This document shows, piece after piece, positions 17,481-26,723 of a stretch of DNA of 64,000 nucleotides. The translations under genes were made by a program, and so were the position numbers. This stretch comes from Mycobacterium colombiense (GTDB taxonomy: Bacteria > Actinomycetota > Actinomycetes > Mycobacteriales > Mycobacteriaceae). The stretch's first letter is position 1. Every line of letters starts with the position of its first letter. The notes beneath the pieces are model-generated. The model ran no database searches, was not told the DNA's origin, and saw only the letters and a program-made list of their open reading frames with translations. Location: the NCBI RefSeq assembly GCF_003284935.1, contig NZ_QMEV01000022.1, positions 1-64,000 on the forward strand, given 5' to 3'.

Positions 17481-18464
17481 TCACCGCGATACGGTCGACC
17501 GCTGTCCGGTGATCGGGACGTCAAACCGAAGCGGGTGCGCGAACTTGGCGCGCAGCAGCGCCCCGACCTCCGCGATGGCCAGCCGGCCCCGCGCGGTGGC
17601 ATCGGATCGCATCAGAAAGCCGTGGTACATCCCGGGATAGCGGGTGACGGTGGTCTGCACGTCGGCGTCTCGTAGCCGGTCGGCGTAGCGCTCACCCCAA
17701 TCCCGGATCGGGTCGCAACCCCCGGTGACCACGATCGCGGGCGGTAGGCCCGAGAGATCGGCCGCATACGCCGGGATCTGATACGGATCCGTGGGTGGTC
17801 CGGCGTCGCCATCAACCAGCGTGTGCATGTAGTCGATATCGTCGTGGGCGAGCAGCGGTGCATCGGGCATCGCAGCGACCGAGGCAACGGACATGTCGCG
17901 GTCCAGTCCGGGATACAGCAGCACCTGCGCAAAGATGGCCGGTCCGTGGCGATCCCGCGCGGCCAGTGCGACCGCCGCCGCCAGCGAGCCGCCCGCGCTG
18001 TCGCCGACGACAGCGAGCCGATCAGCGTCGACGCCCAATTCACCCGCGTTGCGCGACACCCACTCGGTGGCCGCATAGGCATCGTCGAACTGGGCGGGGG
18101 GCGGTGCCTCGGGGGCCAGCCGGTAGTCGACGGCCACGACGGTCGCCGCGGCCGCGGCGGCGAGCTCACGCGCCAAGGGTTCGAATGAGCGGTTGGAGCC
18201 CATGACCAGTCCGCCACCGTGCAGGTAGATCAACACCGGGCTACCGGATTCCTGTGTCGGACAATAGATCCTGAGCGGGATGTCATCCGGCGCGCCGGGG
18301 ATGAGAACCTCGGTGACGCGGGCCATCTCGGGCATTGCCTCGGGCGGCGGCGCGGATTCGAGCCCGGCGCGTACCGCGGCCAGGCCCCGTTGCCGCATCG
18401 GAGCGATCTCGCCGAACGAGGCGACCCGCGCGGCCGCGTCGGGATCCATTGCATACGGGGTCAT
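17481..18464 (-). CDS. Alpha/beta-hydrolase, hormone-sensitive lipase family esterase
   Basis: A 327-residue esterase of the HSL (LipH/LipN-like) family. The oxyanion HGGG motif is near residue 84 (YLHGGGLVMG), the nucleophile elbow GDSAGG near 156, and the acid and histidine lie in GGCDPIRD and MYHGF. No signal peptide, so it is cytoplasmic. It follows the SDR by 12 bp. In this operon it may hydrolyse esters or lactones, for example products of the divergent Baeyer-Villiger monooxygenase at 23850. Confidence 0.85.
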   Translation of the reverse strand: MTPYAMDPDAAARVASFGEIAPMRQRGLAAVRAGLESAPPPEAMPEMARVTEVLIPGAPDDIPLRIYCPTQESGSPVLIYLHGGGLVMGSNRSFEPLARELAAAAAATVVAVDYRLAPEAPPPAQFDDAYAATEWVSRNAGELGVDADRLAVVGDSAGGSLAAAVALAARDRHGPAIFAQVLLYPGLDRDMSVASVAAMPDAPLLAHDDIDYMHTLVDGDAGPPTDPYQIPAYAADLSGLPPAIVVTGGCDPIRDWGERYADRLRDADVQTTVTRYPGMYHGFLMRSDATARGRLAIAEVGALLRAKFAHPLRFDVPITGQRSTVSR

Positions 18465-18476
18465 GTCGTCGTCACG

Positions 18477-19349
18477 TCACTGCGGCGCGGACTCGAACCG
18501 CGTCTCGGCCCGTAGTTGTGGAGGCTGTTGCGCGGCTAGGACATTCGCGCGCTCGGCCATCGCCGCACCGACGCTGTCCGGGTGGGTGTGCAGGTAGAAG
18601 CGGCCCGCGGCGGACTGGCCGAAGATCATTTCGGCGGCTTCCAACGGATCCATGGCCGCCGCCTTGATGCCGAGCATGGTCGAACGTTGGGCTTCGGCGG
18701 CGGCCGCGTCGCCGGCCTCGCCCGGTTCGACGCCGCCCGCGGACTCGAAGATGTTCGAGCGCACAGGTCCGGGCAGCACTGCCTGGACGTGGATGTGATG
18801 GTGGTGCCCGGTGGCCCGCACCTCGAGGTGCAGGCACTCGGTCAGCGACAGCACCGCGTGCTTGCTCACGATGTAGGGCGCCTGCAAGGGGATCGCCACC
18901 ACTGCGCCCACTGACGCGATGTTCCACACCCAGGCCTGCTCGTCGGTGGCCACCATTTTCGGCAGAAAGGCACGCACACCGTAGAACACGCCGCTGACGT
19001 TGATGTCGATGATGCGCTGCCAGTTGGCCACCGGCGTGTCCCACAGGTAGCCGAACTGCTCGATGCCAGCGTTGTTGACCAGCAGGCGCACCGGTCCGAC
19101 GTCGCGGTAGGCGCGGTCGGCGAGGTCGCGGAGGGCATCGGGATCGCGCACGTCGCAGACGACGTCGTGTGCCACGCCACCGGCCGCGGACAACTCGTCG
19201 CGCAGCGCCGCGACGGCCGCTTCGTCGACGTCGGCCAATACCACCGTCATCCCCAGCCGGCTGGCGTACCGGGCCAGCCCGGCACCGATGCCGGACCCGG
19301 CGCCGGTGATGACCGCGACCCCGCCGCCGAACGCTTGTCGAGCGTCCAT
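18477..19349 (-). CDS. Short-chain dehydrogenase/reductase
   Basis: A 290-residue SDR with TGAGSGIGAG (about 15-24), an acidic ADVDE after strand 2 favouring NAD(H), NNAGIEQFGY and the catalytic APYIVSK (about 158-164). The long tail after PGPVRSNIF differs from its SDR neighbours. The start region reads GTGATGG: ATG 19349 overlaps the previous stop by one base. Its partner genes are the NTF2-like protein upstream and the esterase 12 bp downstream. Confidence 0.83.
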   Translation of the reverse strand: MDARQAFGGGVAVITGAGSGIGAGLARYASRLGMTVVLADVDEAAVAALRDELSAAGGVAHDVVCDVRDPDALRDLADRAYRDVGPVRLLVNNAGIEQFGYLWDTPVANWQRIIDINVSGVFYGVRAFLPKMVATDEQAWVWNIASVGAVVAIPLQAPYIVSKHAVLSLTECLHLEVRATGHHHHIHVQAVLPGPVRSNIFESAGGVEPGEAGDAAAAEAQRSTMLGIKAAAMDPLEAAEMIFGQSAAGRFYLHTHPDSVGAAMAERANVLAAQQPPQLRAETRFESAPQ

Positions 19350-19849
19350 CACGATGCGCCGGCGCCGCTTTCGGCGTGCAGCTGCGAGAGCAGGACCGAA
19401 TTGGTGGCGTCGAGGACAACGTCCATCTCGGTGAACTCCAGGCCTAGTGGGCCCGCGCCGCCGCGCTTGACGCCGACGTTGACCGTCCCACTGGACACCG
19501 CGAACGGCACGAAGTTCGCGATCTGGTTGACGAAGATGTAGAACCGCGCGCGGGTGGCCCCGTCATCGGAGCCGTCGGAGCCGGTGCGGTGGACGTTGGT
19601 GGCGTGGTGCCGCAGCGGGTAGGGGCTTTGCTCGCGGTGCTCGGACAGCCATTCCATCACCGCGTCGCGGCCCTGGAGCTCCGGTGACATCAGCTCTTCG
19701 AAAGGGCTTGCGCCGGAATCGCTTCGGGTCAGGTAGCGCACATCTTCGGCGTAACTGGCGGCCAGCTCGTCGTAGTGGGCCTCGTCGTAGTGGTACCAGA
19801 AGGATGCGATGAATTCCTGCAATTCCGGCAGCGTGATGTCCTCGCTCAT
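19349..19849 (-). CDS. SnoaL/NTF2-like protein
   Basis: A 166-residue NTF2-fold protein: ELQEFIASFWYHYDEAHYDELAASY (N-terminal helices, in parts), VRYLTR strand, GRDAVMEWLSEHRE helix and a long C-terminal sheet (ARFYIFVNQI, LEFTEMDVVL). A Ser/Asp/Gly linker near residue 95 is unusual. Start ATG 19849 was preferred; an in-frame GTG at 19876 would add nine residues but has no ribosome site. Second such protein in the operon. Function within the pathway is not determinable by eye. Confidence 0.65.
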   Translation of the reverse strand: MSEDITLPELQEFIASFWYHYDEAHYDELAASYAEDVRYLTRSDSGASPFEELMSPELQGRDAVMEWLSEHREQSPYPLRHHATNVHRTGSDGSDDGATRARFYIFVNQIANFVPFAVSSGTVNVGVKRGGAGPLGLEFTEMDVVLDATNSVLLSQLHAESGAGAS

Positions 19850-19920
19850 CCCGCCAGTCAACTCCGGGTGTGGCACGGTAACAGCGCGGATGCCCGGTCA
19901 GTGGAACACGGGTCTGGGAC

Positions 19921-20946
19921 TCAGCCGGTGATCAGGTCCCACAGGGCTCCGGCGCTCGCGTGCATCGCCGCGTCGGTGACCCGCTCGTCCCAATACCGCA
20001 CCGAGCCGAACTCCGAGCGCCACGCCAGCGCCGCGCGGGTGAACTCGTGCAATCGGTGCTCACGGGTGGTGCCGATCGCGCCGTGCACTTGATGGGCGTT
20101 GCGCACCACCACCGAGGCCGCATGGCCGGCGCACGAACGCGCCACCGCCACAAGGAACTCCAAGTTGAGCGCCGACCATTGACTGACGATCCCGGCGTGC
20201 AGTGCGGCCTCGGTCGCCGCCCGGGCGAGCGCGGCCTCGGCGGCGATATCGGAGATCAAGTTCTGTACGGCCTGGAAGCTGGACAGCGGGCGGCCGAACT
20301 GAATCCGCGCGGCCGCGTGGTCGATGCACAGCGCCAGGATCCGATCCAGGGCGGCGGTCACTTGGATAGATCGCACCAGGGCGGCTTTCAGCCGTAGCTG
20401 GGTGAGCCGGGCCGCGGTGACCGGAACCCCGTGCAGACCAGCCAGATCGGCGGACACCGTGTCGCGCGGCTCGCCGATCAGGTTGCTGCCCGGCGTGATG
20501 GTGAGCTGCTCGGTGGCGACGTCGGCGACCCGGTGCCCGCCCTCGGCTCGCCACACGACCGCGATCCGATCGGCGGAAGCGGCCCAGGGCGCGGCGGTCG
20601 CGCCGCCCCGCTTGTCGAGCACGCACACGGTCCGAACCGCGTCGTCGACGGGAAGCCCCGTCGCGTCCAGCAGCCAGCAGGCCAATAAGTCGTGCTCGGC
20701 CAACGGGATTCGGACGCCGTGGCTGGCGGCCGCGCTCACGAGTTCGGCGGCTTCGTACCAGGTCGCGCCACTGCCGCCGTGCTGTTCCGGACCGGTCAAG
20801 CGCACCAGCCCGAGCTCGTCGAGGTGCCGCCACAGGGCGGGGTCGCGCTCGATCGTCGCCGCGGGCGGGTGGGTTTCGCGGTAATCGGAGAAAACCGCGT
20901 CCATCATTTCGACGAGGGCGCCGTCAACGGAGGGCCCGGTGCTCAT
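19921..20946 (-). CDS. Acyl-CoA dehydrogenase-like protein (probable partner subunit)
   Basis: A 341-residue acyl-CoA-dehydrogenase fold, shorter than the usual 380-400 and weakly conserved in its middle, as in the non-FAD-complete subunit of alpha2beta2 steroid-type dehydrogenases (ChsE1/ChsE2, ChsE3). The C-terminal helices keep RIQFGRPLSSFQAVQNLISD (about 225) and NAHQVHGAIGTTREH (about 295). Its ATG overlaps the stop of the larger dehydrogenase (ATGA), so the two are made together. A heterotetramer acting on a bulky acyl-CoA is inferred. Confidence 0.8.
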   Translation of the reverse strand: MSTGPSVDGALVEMMDAVFSDYRETHPPAATIERDPALWRHLDELGLVRLTGPEQHGGSGATWYEAAELVSAAASHGVRIPLAEHDLLACWLLDATGLPVDDAVRTVCVLDKRGGATAAPWAASADRIAVVWRAEGGHRVADVATEQLTITPGSNLIGEPRDTVSADLAGLHGVPVTAARLTQLRLKAALVRSIQVTAALDRILALCIDHAAARIQFGRPLSSFQAVQNLISDIAAEAALARAATEAALHAGIVSQWSALNLEFLVAVARSCAGHAASVVVRNAHQVHGAIGTTREHRLHEFTRAALAWRSEFGSVRYWDERVTDAAMHASAGALWDLITG

Positions 20947-22082
20947 CGCATGCCCAACCCGCGCGCGAGCACGCCACGCAGGACTTCGTTGGTGCCGCCG
21001 CGCAGCGTGAAGCCGGGCCGCTGATCCACGGCCGCATTCATCAGGTCGGAGAAGGCCGAGTCCGGCGAGTCCTGCTGGTCGGAGAATTCCGCGATGTCGC
21101 CTTCGGTGGTGGTGCCCAGCACCTTGACGACCGCGGCCGGGAGGTCTGCGGGTTCGTGCCGTTCCAGCGCGCCGGCCACCGCGGCGGACATCTGATGTAA
21201 GCCGGCGATGCGCGCGACCAGGCGGCCCAGCGTGGGGTCGCGGGGGATGGTGTTCGCCGCCATGCGATCGGCGCACGCCGCCAACAGCACGAACGTGGAC
21301 AGGAACCGCTCGGGTCCGCTGCGTTCGAACGCGAGCTCGGAAGTCACCTGCTGCCAGCCGTTGCCGATATCGCCGAAGACCATGGCGTCGGTGACGAATG
21401 CCGAATCCAGGATCACCTCGTTGAAGTGGTGGGCGCCGTTCATCGACACGATCGGACGGATCTCGATGCCGGGGCCGCGCAGGTCGACGATGAACTGGCT
21501 CAGTCCCGCGTGCCGGTTCGCCGGGTCCACCGGCGCGGTGCGGGCCAGGGCGATGAACGCGTGCGCGAGGTGGGCGCCCGACGTCCACACCTTGGTGCCG
21601 GTCAGTGACCAGCCGCCGTCGGCGCGGGTCGCGCGGGTGCGCACGCTGGCCAGATCGGAGCCCGAGTCCGGCTCGCTCATCCCGATGCCGAAGAAGCATT
21701 CCCCGCGCACGATTCGCGGCAGGAATTCCGACTTCTGGTGTTCCGTACCGTATTTGAGGAGCGAGGGCACGATCTGGCGATCGGCGATCCAGTGCGCCGC
21801 CACGGGTGCCCCGGCGGCCAGGAGTTCCTCGGTGACGACGAACCGTTCCAGGAACGAGCGCCCGTGGCCACCATATTCGGCCGGCACCGTCATGCCCAGC
21901 CAACCGCGGGCCGCGAGGGCGGCGGTGAAGTTTTCGTCCCAGCCCGTCAGCCAGGCGTCGACCGACGGGGTGAACGCGCCGGCGGCCAACTGGTCGGCAA
22001 GGAAGTCGCGCACCTCGTTGCGCAACTCATCGGTCGCCGCGGCGTCGGCGCTGACGGGTGGCACCAAACGGTGGAGTGCCAT
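20943..22082 (-). CDS. Acyl-CoA dehydrogenase (FadE)
   Basis: A 379-residue acyl-CoA dehydrogenase. FAD and substrate segments are GMSEPDSGSDLASVRT (about 136-151) and WSLTGTKVWTSGAHLA (about 160); the C-terminus has the FAD-binding FTLRGGTNEVLRG (about 358). The usual catalytic glutamate region is not the canonical YEG motif, as is common in actinobacterial steroid FadEs. It lies 76 bp after the FadD and overlaps the smaller dehydrogenase by 4 bp, matching the paired alpha2beta2 layout. Confidence 0.85.
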   Translation of the reverse strand: MALHRLVPPVSADAAATDELRNEVRDFLADQLAAGAFTPSVDAWLTGWDENFTAALAARGWLGMTVPAEYGGHGRSFLERFVVTEELLAAGAPVAAHWIADRQIVPSLLKYGTEHQKSEFLPRIVRGECFFGIGMSEPDSGSDLASVRTRATRADGGWSLTGTKVWTSGAHLAHAFIALARTAPVDPANRHAGLSQFIVDLRGPGIEIRPIVSMNGAHHFNEVILDSAFVTDAMVFGDIGNGWQQVTSELAFERSGPERFLSTFVLLAACADRMAANTIPRDPTLGRLVARIAGLHQMSAAVAGALERHEPADLPAAVVKVLGTTTEGDIAEFSDQQDSPDSAFSDLMNAAVDQRPGFTLRGGTNEVLRGVLARGLGMR

Positions 22083-22158
22083 CAGCGCGTCCCCGGGGTG
22101 GCGGTATCCAGACGTGAGCTCATGCCGGCAACTCTAGTGAGCACTGCTTGGTTCGAGA

Positions 22159-23748
22159 TCAACTGAAGGCGTGCTGTTCGAGACTGAAGCGCTCCCGCAG
22201 TAGGCGCTTGAGCAGTTTTCCGCTGGGGTTCTTCGGCAGGGCGTCCACGAAGAAGACGCGTTTGGGGGTCTTGAATCCGGCCAGGTGCTCGCGGCAGTGA
22301 GCGAGTAGGTCGTCCTCGGTGAGAACGGCGCCGTCGCGCGGGACGACGGCGGCCACCACCGCCTCCACCCACACCGGATGGGGCAGGCCGAACACCGCGA
22401 CTTCTTCAACACCGTTGTGGCGGTAGATGATCTCCTCTACCTCCCGGCCGGCCACGTTCTCGCCACCGGTCTTGATCATGTCCTTCTTGCGGTCGACGAC
22501 GTGCAGCAGTCCGTGTTCGTCGTAGTAACCCAGGTCCCCGGAGTGAAACCAGCCGCCCTTGAAGGCCTCGGCGGTGCGTTCCGGGTCGTCGAGGTAGCCC
22601 AGCGCCAAATGCGGGCTGCGGTGGGCGATCTCGCCGACCACGCCGGCGGCGACGGGGACGTCGTCGTCATCGAGGATGGTGGTTTCCACATTGAGCACCG
22701 GCCTGCCGGCCGAACCGGCGTGCGCGTCCTGCTCGTCGGGTCCGAGGGCGGAGGCCAGCGGCGCCATCTCGGTCTGTCCGTAGAAGTTCCACAGCCGCAG
22801 GTGGGGCAGCCGCTCGCGGATCTCGTGCAGGATTTCCACCGGCATTGCCGAGGCGCCGTAATAGCCCTTGCGCAGGCTGGACAAATCCACCTGATCGAAC
22901 ACCGGTGAGCGCAGTAGCGAGATCCACACCGTCGGGGGAGCGAAATAGTTGGTGACGCGGTAGCGCTCGATCGTGCGCAGGACCGCCTCGGGCTCGGGCC
23001 GCGGCAGGATGATGCTCGTGGCGCCGAGGTAGAGGTCGGTGGCCAGGAAGTTGTCCAGCTGCGCGCAGTGATACAGCGGCAGCGAATGGATCTCGACGTC
23101 GTCGTGCGACATCTCGCCGGCGACGATCGTGCTGACGTACTGCCACATCAGGCTACGGCTGGTGTGGATGGCGGCCTTGGGACGGGATTCGGTTCCGCTG
23201 GTGTACATCAGCCGCACCGGCTGGTCGTCGTCGATGTGCGGGTTCGGGGCCGGTGAGTCGGTGGTCAGCCATCCGGCGAAATCGGCCCACCCGGGTACGC
23301 CCTGGTGTCCCCTCGGCACCAGGGCGACTTTGGTCCTGACCACACCGCCGCGCCGCATCGCTTCGTCGGCCCTCGCGGTCAAATCCGCCTCGACCACCAC
23401 GCCGCCGACCCGACTGTGGCCGAGGATGTAAGCGATCTCCTCGGCGGTCAGCATGAAGTTGATCGGCACCAAGACCACTCCGGCGCGCGCCGTCGCGAAG
23501 GCCAGCACGGCGTACTGCCAGCAGTTGCGTGATAAGAGTCCTAATCGGCCGCCGGGACCAAAACCGCTGTCGTGCAACGCTGCCGCGGCCCGGTCTACCA
23601 GACTGTCGAATTCGGCAAATGTCAGCGTGACACCGTCGTCGATGATCGCGATCTTGTCCGGATGCCGGCGGGCCGATCGCCGGGGAATGTCGCCGAGCCC
23701 GTGGCGACGCGCCCGTTCGATCATGACGTCGAGGTCATCGGACTGCAT
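22159..23748 (-). CDS. Acyl-CoA synthetase (FadD, AMP-binding)
   Basis: A 529-residue adenylate-forming enzyme. The P-loop YTSGTESRPK (about 176-185), YGQTE (about 318), HSGDLGYYDEHG (about 410) and the catalytic C-terminal lysine in GKLLKR (about 514) are all present. Glu replaces the usual Thr/Ser-Gly in the P-loop (SGTES for SGTTG). It activates a carboxylic acid to acyl-AMP and then acyl-CoA. It is first in the minus-strand operon and divergent from the BVMO at 23850. GTG 23754 is another possible start. Confidence 0.87.
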   Translation of the reverse strand: MQSDDLDVMIERARRHGLGDIPRRSARRHPDKIAIIDDGVTLTFAEFDSLVDRAAAALHDSGFGPGGRLGLLSRNCWQYAVLAFATARAGVVLVPINFMLTAEEIAYILGHSRVGGVVVEADLTARADEAMRRGGVVRTKVALVPRGHQGVPGWADFAGWLTTDSPAPNPHIDDDQPVRLMYTSGTESRPKAAIHTSRSLMWQYVSTIVAGEMSHDDVEIHSLPLYHCAQLDNFLATDLYLGATSIILPRPEPEAVLRTIERYRVTNYFAPPTVWISLLRSPVFDQVDLSSLRKGYYGASAMPVEILHEIRERLPHLRLWNFYGQTEMAPLASALGPDEQDAHAGSAGRPVLNVETTILDDDDVPVAAGVVGEIAHRSPHLALGYLDDPERTAEAFKGGWFHSGDLGYYDEHGLLHVVDRKKDMIKTGGENVAGREVEEIIYRHNGVEEVAVFGLPHPVWVEAVVAAVVPRDGAVLTEDDLLAHCREHLAGFKTPKRVFFVDALPKNPSGKLLKRLLRERFSLEQHAFS

Positions 23749-23849
23749 GTCGGTCACGGTAAGCGCCAACGCCGGTTCGCGGGTCGCGCGTGTCCCGCTG
23801 AGTAGACAAGCGCTGCCCACGGTCGGGAATCGCGCCGATACTCGTCGCC

Positions 23850-25784
23850 ATGAGCACTGGTGTCCCCGTCACTGAAACCGCCGGATGGGCGGGCGCGGAT
23901 CCCGATGAAGTCGACGAGCTTCGGGCAAACCTGCGCCAAGCGGACCCCGGGGTTCTGGTCGCCGTTCTGGCGCAGCTGACCGGTGATCCGGCCGTCGCCA
24001 CGCGCTTCGGATCCAAAATCGCCCATGTGCCCGACCCGCCGGAGCAGGCCGGCGTCACCGATCCGGAGACGGCTGCGCAGCTCATCGAGGAGATCGTCAC
24101 GGCACTGCGGGAGCCGCGCCGGGCGGACGCGGTACCCGCCGACGACCGCGACCTGTTCGCCCGCATCGCCCCCATCGCGCTCGGGGGAGAGGTCGCCCCC
24201 GAGTACCTCGGACTGCTGCTGGAACAGGGCGGATTCCAGCCTTCGCAACCGGTGCTGCCGCGCACCGCAAAACTCCCCGCCGACTTCCGGGTTGTCATCA
24301 TTGGCGCGGGCATCGCAGGGATAACCGCCGCCCTCGCGTGTGCCGACGCCGGCATCGACTACCAGATCATTGAGCGCAACGACGAGGTGGGCGGGACCTG
24401 GTACACCACAAGGTATCCCGGTATCGGCGTGGATACACCGTCGGCGTATTACTCACTGTCGCGCGACATCAACGGTGACTGGTCGAGCTACTACCCGCAA
24501 GGCGCGGAGTACCAGGCCTACCTGGTTTCGGTAGCCGACAAGAACGATCTCCGCACACACACCCGGTTCGGTACGACGGTCGAAGCGCTGTGGTGGGAGG
24601 AGCGGCGCCGGCAGTGGCAGATCCGGTCGGTCGGCCCAGACGGAAACCGCGACGTCAGTTATGCGAATGTGGTGATCCCGGCCGCCGGGTATCTCAACCG
24701 GCCGCGTTGGCCGGATCTGCCTGGCCGCGAGACCTTTTCGGGAACTTCCATCCATTCGGCGCGGTGGGATCCCGAGCTCGATCTCACGGGCAAGAGGGTC
24801 GCGATCATCGGGGCAGGCTGCACCGCGGTCCAGATCGTCGACGCGTGCGTGGACCGGGTCGCGCACATGACGGTGTTTCAACGGCAGCCGCACTGGGTCG
24901 CGCCGCGACGGCGGTCGTCCGACGATGTTCCGGCCTACCGACGGTGGCTGGGCACCCGGTTGCCGTACTACGCCAACTGGATTCGGCTCAAGTCGTATTG
25001 GGGGACATCGGACAACAACTATCCGGTGATCCTGCATGACGAGGACTGGGCTGCCGAGCATCTGTCGATTTCGCCGGCCAACGACGTGTTGCTGCAGATG
25101 TGCCTCGACTACATCGATCGCACGTTCGGCGCGGGAAGCGAGCTCGCCCGCAAGCTCACGCCCGACTTCGCTCCGTACGGCAAGCGGATCATCCGTGATC
25201 CCGGCGGCTACTACGCGGCGCTCGCCCGCGGGCACGTGGACGTCGAGGCCAGTGAGCCGGCCCGGGTCAACGAGGCCGGGATCGTGACGGAAGACGGCAG
25301 ACAAATAGACCTCGACGTGATCATCTACGCCACCGGCTACTACCTGGATTTCCTTTCCACGGTGGATATCCGGGGCCGAGACGGCAAGAAGCTGACCGAC
25401 GAGTGGGGCGACGCTCCCAGGGCCTACCGCGGCGGGATGGTGCCCGGATTCCCCAACATGTTCATTTCCTCGGCACCCAACTACAGCCCGGGGCACGGGG
25501 CCGGCCATAACTTCGGCGTCGAGGTGATGGTGCACTACGTGATGGAATGCCTGCAGTTGATGGCGCTGCGCGAGGCCGCCAGCCTGGAGGTGACGCAACG
25601 CGCCTACGAAGATTACGTGGACGGCATCGATGCGACCATGGCCGGTACCGTATGGCGCCACACGCCATCGGCCCACACCTACTATCGCTCGGGCGGCCGG
25701 ATCGTGATCGCCTTCCCGTACCGCCTCATCGATTTTTGGCACGACCACCGCGCCCCGGTCGAAGAGGATCTCGAGCTTCGATGA
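23850..25784 (+). CDS. Baeyer-Villiger monooxygenase with N-terminal extension
   Basis: A 644-residue flavin monooxygenase. Residues 1-140 form a helical, acidic N-terminal extension before the first Rossmann motif VVIIGAGIAGITAA (about 149), as in 4-hydroxyacetophenone-type enzymes. The type I BVMO fingerprint FSGTSIHSARWD (F-x-G-x3-H-x3-W-D, about 296-307) is intact, followed by the NADPH Rossmann motif VAIIGAGCTA (about 316). It converts a ketone into an ester or lactone using NADPH and O2. It is divergent from the FadD operon (101 bp) and overlaps the SDR downstream by ATGA. Confidence 0.88.
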   Translation: MSTGVPVTETAGWAGADPDEVDELRANLRQADPGVLVAVLAQLTGDPAVATRFGSKIAHVPDPPEQAGVTDPETAAQLIEEIVTALREPRRADAVPADDRDLFARIAPIALGGEVAPEYLGLLLEQGGFQPSQPVLPRTAKLPADFRVVIIGAGIAGITAALACADAGIDYQIIERNDEVGGTWYTTRYPGIGVDTPSAYYSLSRDINGDWSSYYPQGAEYQAYLVSVADKNDLRTHTRFGTTVEALWWEERRRQWQIRSVGPDGNRDVSYANVVIPAAGYLNRPRWPDLPGRETFSGTSIHSARWDPELDLTGKRVAIIGAGCTAVQIVDACVDRVAHMTVFQRQPHWVAPRRRSSDDVPAYRRWLGTRLPYYANWIRLKSYWGTSDNNYPVILHDEDWAAEHLSISPANDVLLQMCLDYIDRTFGAGSELARKLTPDFAPYGKRIIRDPGGYYAALARGHVDVEASEPARVNEAGIVTEDGRQIDLDVIIYATGYYLDFLSTVDIRGRDGKKLTDEWGDAPRAYRGGMVPGFPNMFISSAPNYSPGHGAGHNFGVEVMVHYVMECLQLMALREAASLEVTQRAYEDYVDGIDATMAGTVWRHTPSAHTYYRSGGRIVIAFPYRLIDFWHDHRAPVEEDLELR

Positions 25785-26671
25785 GCGACGGGATGCTCTG
25801 CGGCAGAACGGCTTTGGTTACGGGTAGTAGCCGAGGTATCGGGCGTGCCGTCGCGCAGCGGCTGGCGGCCGAGGGTGCCACGGTGGCGGTGACGGCCCGT
25901 TCGCACGCCCCTTCTTTGTCGATGCGGGCCGGTATGACCGCCGCCCTGCCCGGCACCATCGGCGAAACGGTTGGGCTGATCGAGGCCGCCGGGGGGTCGG
26001 CCTTCGGCATTGCGGGCGACCTGGAGGACCCCGCGCAACGCGACGCCTTGGTCGACGCGGTCCTCGACCGGACCGGCCGCATCGACATCCTGGTCAACAA
26101 CGCCGGTTTCGCCGACTACTCGGTGGTCGAGGGCATGAGCCTGGACACCTTTGACCGCACCGTGGAGCACTACCTGCGGACACCGTTTGTGTTGACCAAA
26201 GTCGCTGTCCCGCACATGCGTAGGCAAGGCGCCGGATGGATCGTCAACATCGGCTCGGTTACCGGAGTGGCACCGGTGCGTCCCTATCGCGAATACAACA
26301 AAACATCCGGCGACGTCATCTACGCGTCATGCAAGGCGGCGCTGCACCGCTTCACGCAGGGTGTGGCGGCCGAGCTCCTCGACGCCAACATTGCCGTGAA
26401 TTGCGTCGGCCCATCGACCGCGGTCCGCACACCCGGTGCCGCGCAGCTGATTCCGGATACGTTCCCGACCGAACCCGTCGAGTATTTGGCCGAGACCGTG
26501 CTGGCGATGTGCCATTTGCCGGCTGCCGAGCGCACCGGCTTGGTCGCATTCAGCCTGCATTACCCGTGGTCGCAACGTCTACCGGTGCACAGCCTGAACG
26601 GCACCGAATTGCTGCCCCCGTTAGAGCCGCCGGCGACCGCCAATCCGAATATCGCTCCGGCGGGGATCTGA
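25781..26671 (+). CDS. Short-chain dehydrogenase/reductase
   Basis: A 296-residue SDR: TGSSRGIG (about 14-21), an ARSH turn favouring NADP(H), NNAGF and the active site YASCK (about 184-188). A roughly 20-residue insertion sits between strand 2 and helix 3 (SLSMRAGMTAALPG), and the Ser of the active site is in NIGSVTG. It starts inside the BVMO stop codon (ATGA), so the two act as a unit: alcohol to ketone by the SDR, ketone to ester by the BVMO is the likely order. Confidence 0.85.
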   Translation: MSDGMLCGRTALVTGSSRGIGRAVAQRLAAEGATVAVTARSHAPSLSMRAGMTAALPGTIGETVGLIEAAGGSAFGIAGDLEDPAQRDALVDAVLDRTGRIDILVNNAGFADYSVVEGMSLDTFDRTVEHYLRTPFVLTKVAVPHMRRQGAGWIVNIGSVTGVAPVRPYREYNKTSGDVIYASCKAALHRFTQGVAAELLDANIAVNCVGPSTAVRTPGAAQLIPDTFPTEPVEYLAETVLAMCHLPAAERTGLVAFSLHYPWSQRLPVHSLNGTELLPPLEPPATANPNIAPAGI

Positions 26672-26723
26672 GACGACGCTGCGCATGCTCGCTCGCACCG
26701 AATCGAGTACCGCATCGCCTGAC

